This document shows positions 63,302 through 64,000 of a stretch of 64,000 nucleotides of DNA, one piece after another; the stretch's first letter is position 1, and the number at the start of each line of letters is the position of its first letter. The position numbers and the translations under genes are program-made. The notes beneath the pieces are model-generated. The model had not been told where the DNA came from, searched no databases, and worked only from the letters and a program-made list of their open reading frames with translations. The stretch is from Chitinophagaceae bacterium (GTDB taxonomy: Bacteria > Bacteroidota > Bacteroidia > Chitinophagales > UBA10324): assembly GCA_016704325.1 (NCBI GenBank), contig JADJAG010000005.1, positions 475,515 through 539,514 of the forward strand, given 5' to 3'.

Positions 63302-64000
63302 GAATTTATCAGCTTATTAAATGCTTCAAACCGGTATTGCAAATAACGGAGAATTATTTCCTTTCGTGTACTAGTAATCATTCCTTGAAATTCAGAATTC
63401 AATATCGTTTTTTAGCTTTTTTCAAGATTATCATTTGAAAACAATTTTTTTGCCACTTCAAATGAGCAATCGTTACTACAAACATTCTTTCAACCAATTG
63501 AAAGTGATTTATATCCTTTTCACCTTCCCAACCAATTTAGGTTTGGTTTCATTGTGATATTTAACGATTTTATTAAGTAATTGCTTAGAATCTCACGCCA
63601 AATTAACAACTTTTCATCCGAATGGTTCCAAATAAACCTCGCGCAGTATCATAGATAGGAGAAAAATGAGGGTGTATGCTCACTTTTTATATGCCTCAGA
63701 ACACCCCAGTCAAAAAGTGCCTGTCATTATTCCCGACGATAGCATCAAAAAGCAACACCTGGTTTAGTGACTCACAAATATCATTTAGCTTCAATCGGAA
63801 ACACTTCTTGTATAGCTTACAAATTGAAGGGAGAGCATTTCCTGGCTCCAACCTCGTTTATCAATTTGCTCAATAATACTGGCATCGCTTTCTGGAGGTA
63901 ACGTGCCAATATATCAGCGCCATGAACCAATTCCTGTTCAGAATCTCGGGAAAATTCACTGCAAAACCGTAATTGCCCGTTAAATATGTACAATCTTGAA
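63302..64000 (-). pseudogene. HipA-like serine/threonine kinase, broken by indels, cut by window edge
   Basis: A minus-strand sequence continuing past the right edge, broken by roughly eight single-base indels. Readable motifs in order: EFSRDSEQELVHGADILARY, LNQVLLFDAIVGNNDRHF (catalytic loop, Asp in NNDRH), then HFSPIYDTARGLF with WNHSDEKLLI in the next frame (DxARG metal site), WEGEKDINHFQLVERM and TSTRKEIILRYLQYRFEAFN. These belong to the HipA-like toxin-kinase family, which phosphorylates targets such as glutamyl-tRNA synthetase. The N-terminal part lies outside the window. Codon content is preserved between indels. Confidence 0.65.

Overview
The window is a 64 kb stretch of a Bacteroidota chromosome, probably from a free-living Chitinophagales/Saprospiria-like lineage. 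Evidence for this placement: type IX secretion (T9SS) substrates with both type A and type B C-terminal sorting domains, PorP/SprF- and PorE-like components, promoters of the Bacteroidota form TTTG-N19/20-TAnnTTTG, few Shine-Dalgarno sequences, and a Tgt lacking the usual zinc cysteines. Genus and species cannot be read from the sequence. Genes are dense and intact up to about 57.8 kb. From there to the right edge the coding sequence carries many single-base indels.

Layout. 1-8.2 kb is core metabolism and RNA modification: ahcY (5' cut by the window edge), pdxJ, rplS, pckA, rsmE, a DUF4159 protein, pyrD and rarA. 8.4-18.3 kb is a surface/secretion block: a polysaccharide flippase, two large choice-of-anchor L proteins with type B T9SS signals, a PorP/SprF-like barrel and a PorE-like TPR/beta-propeller/OmpA protein. 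18.3-32.4 kb is housekeeping: DUF423, cobalamin adenosyltransferase, DUF2795, glycosyltransferase, ispD, queA, MacB-type permease, hydrolase, dnaB, LptF/G, tgt, then an apparent operon of glycosyltransferase, ECF sigma factor and rsmG. 32.4-45.8 kb holds an M1 peptidase fused to an outer-membrane-type barrel, dprA, pabB, a very charged small protein, purA, a STAS-Fur operon, a CFA-type methyltransferase, the RelA/SpoT homologue and an orphan NarL-type regulator.

45.8-46.6 kb is intergenic and holds a consensus promoter followed by a long-hairpin RNA candidate (6S-like) and tRNA-Leu. 46.7-50.6 kb is the tig-clpP-clpX protein-quality operon plus a cupin protein. A tRNA-Arg follows.

51.2-64 kb is an accessory region. 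It has three type A T9SS proteins (two are tandem paralogues made of seven repeats each), dispersed intergenic repeats, an array of about 50-bp repeats with inverted flanking copies, and a second orphan NarL-type regulator. It ends with a giant LamG/MopE-type adhesin broken by five frameshifts, and a HipA-family kinase plus a HipA N-domain gene broken by a dozen or more indels. The indels change length at short runs but leave codons and motifs intact, so local consensus error (for example near a contig end) is at least as likely as real gene decay.

How the parts fit: the T9SS components at 15-18 kb would export the adhesins encoded on both sides of the window. The other genes are mostly conserved single-copy functions (replication, translation, stringent response, proteolysis).
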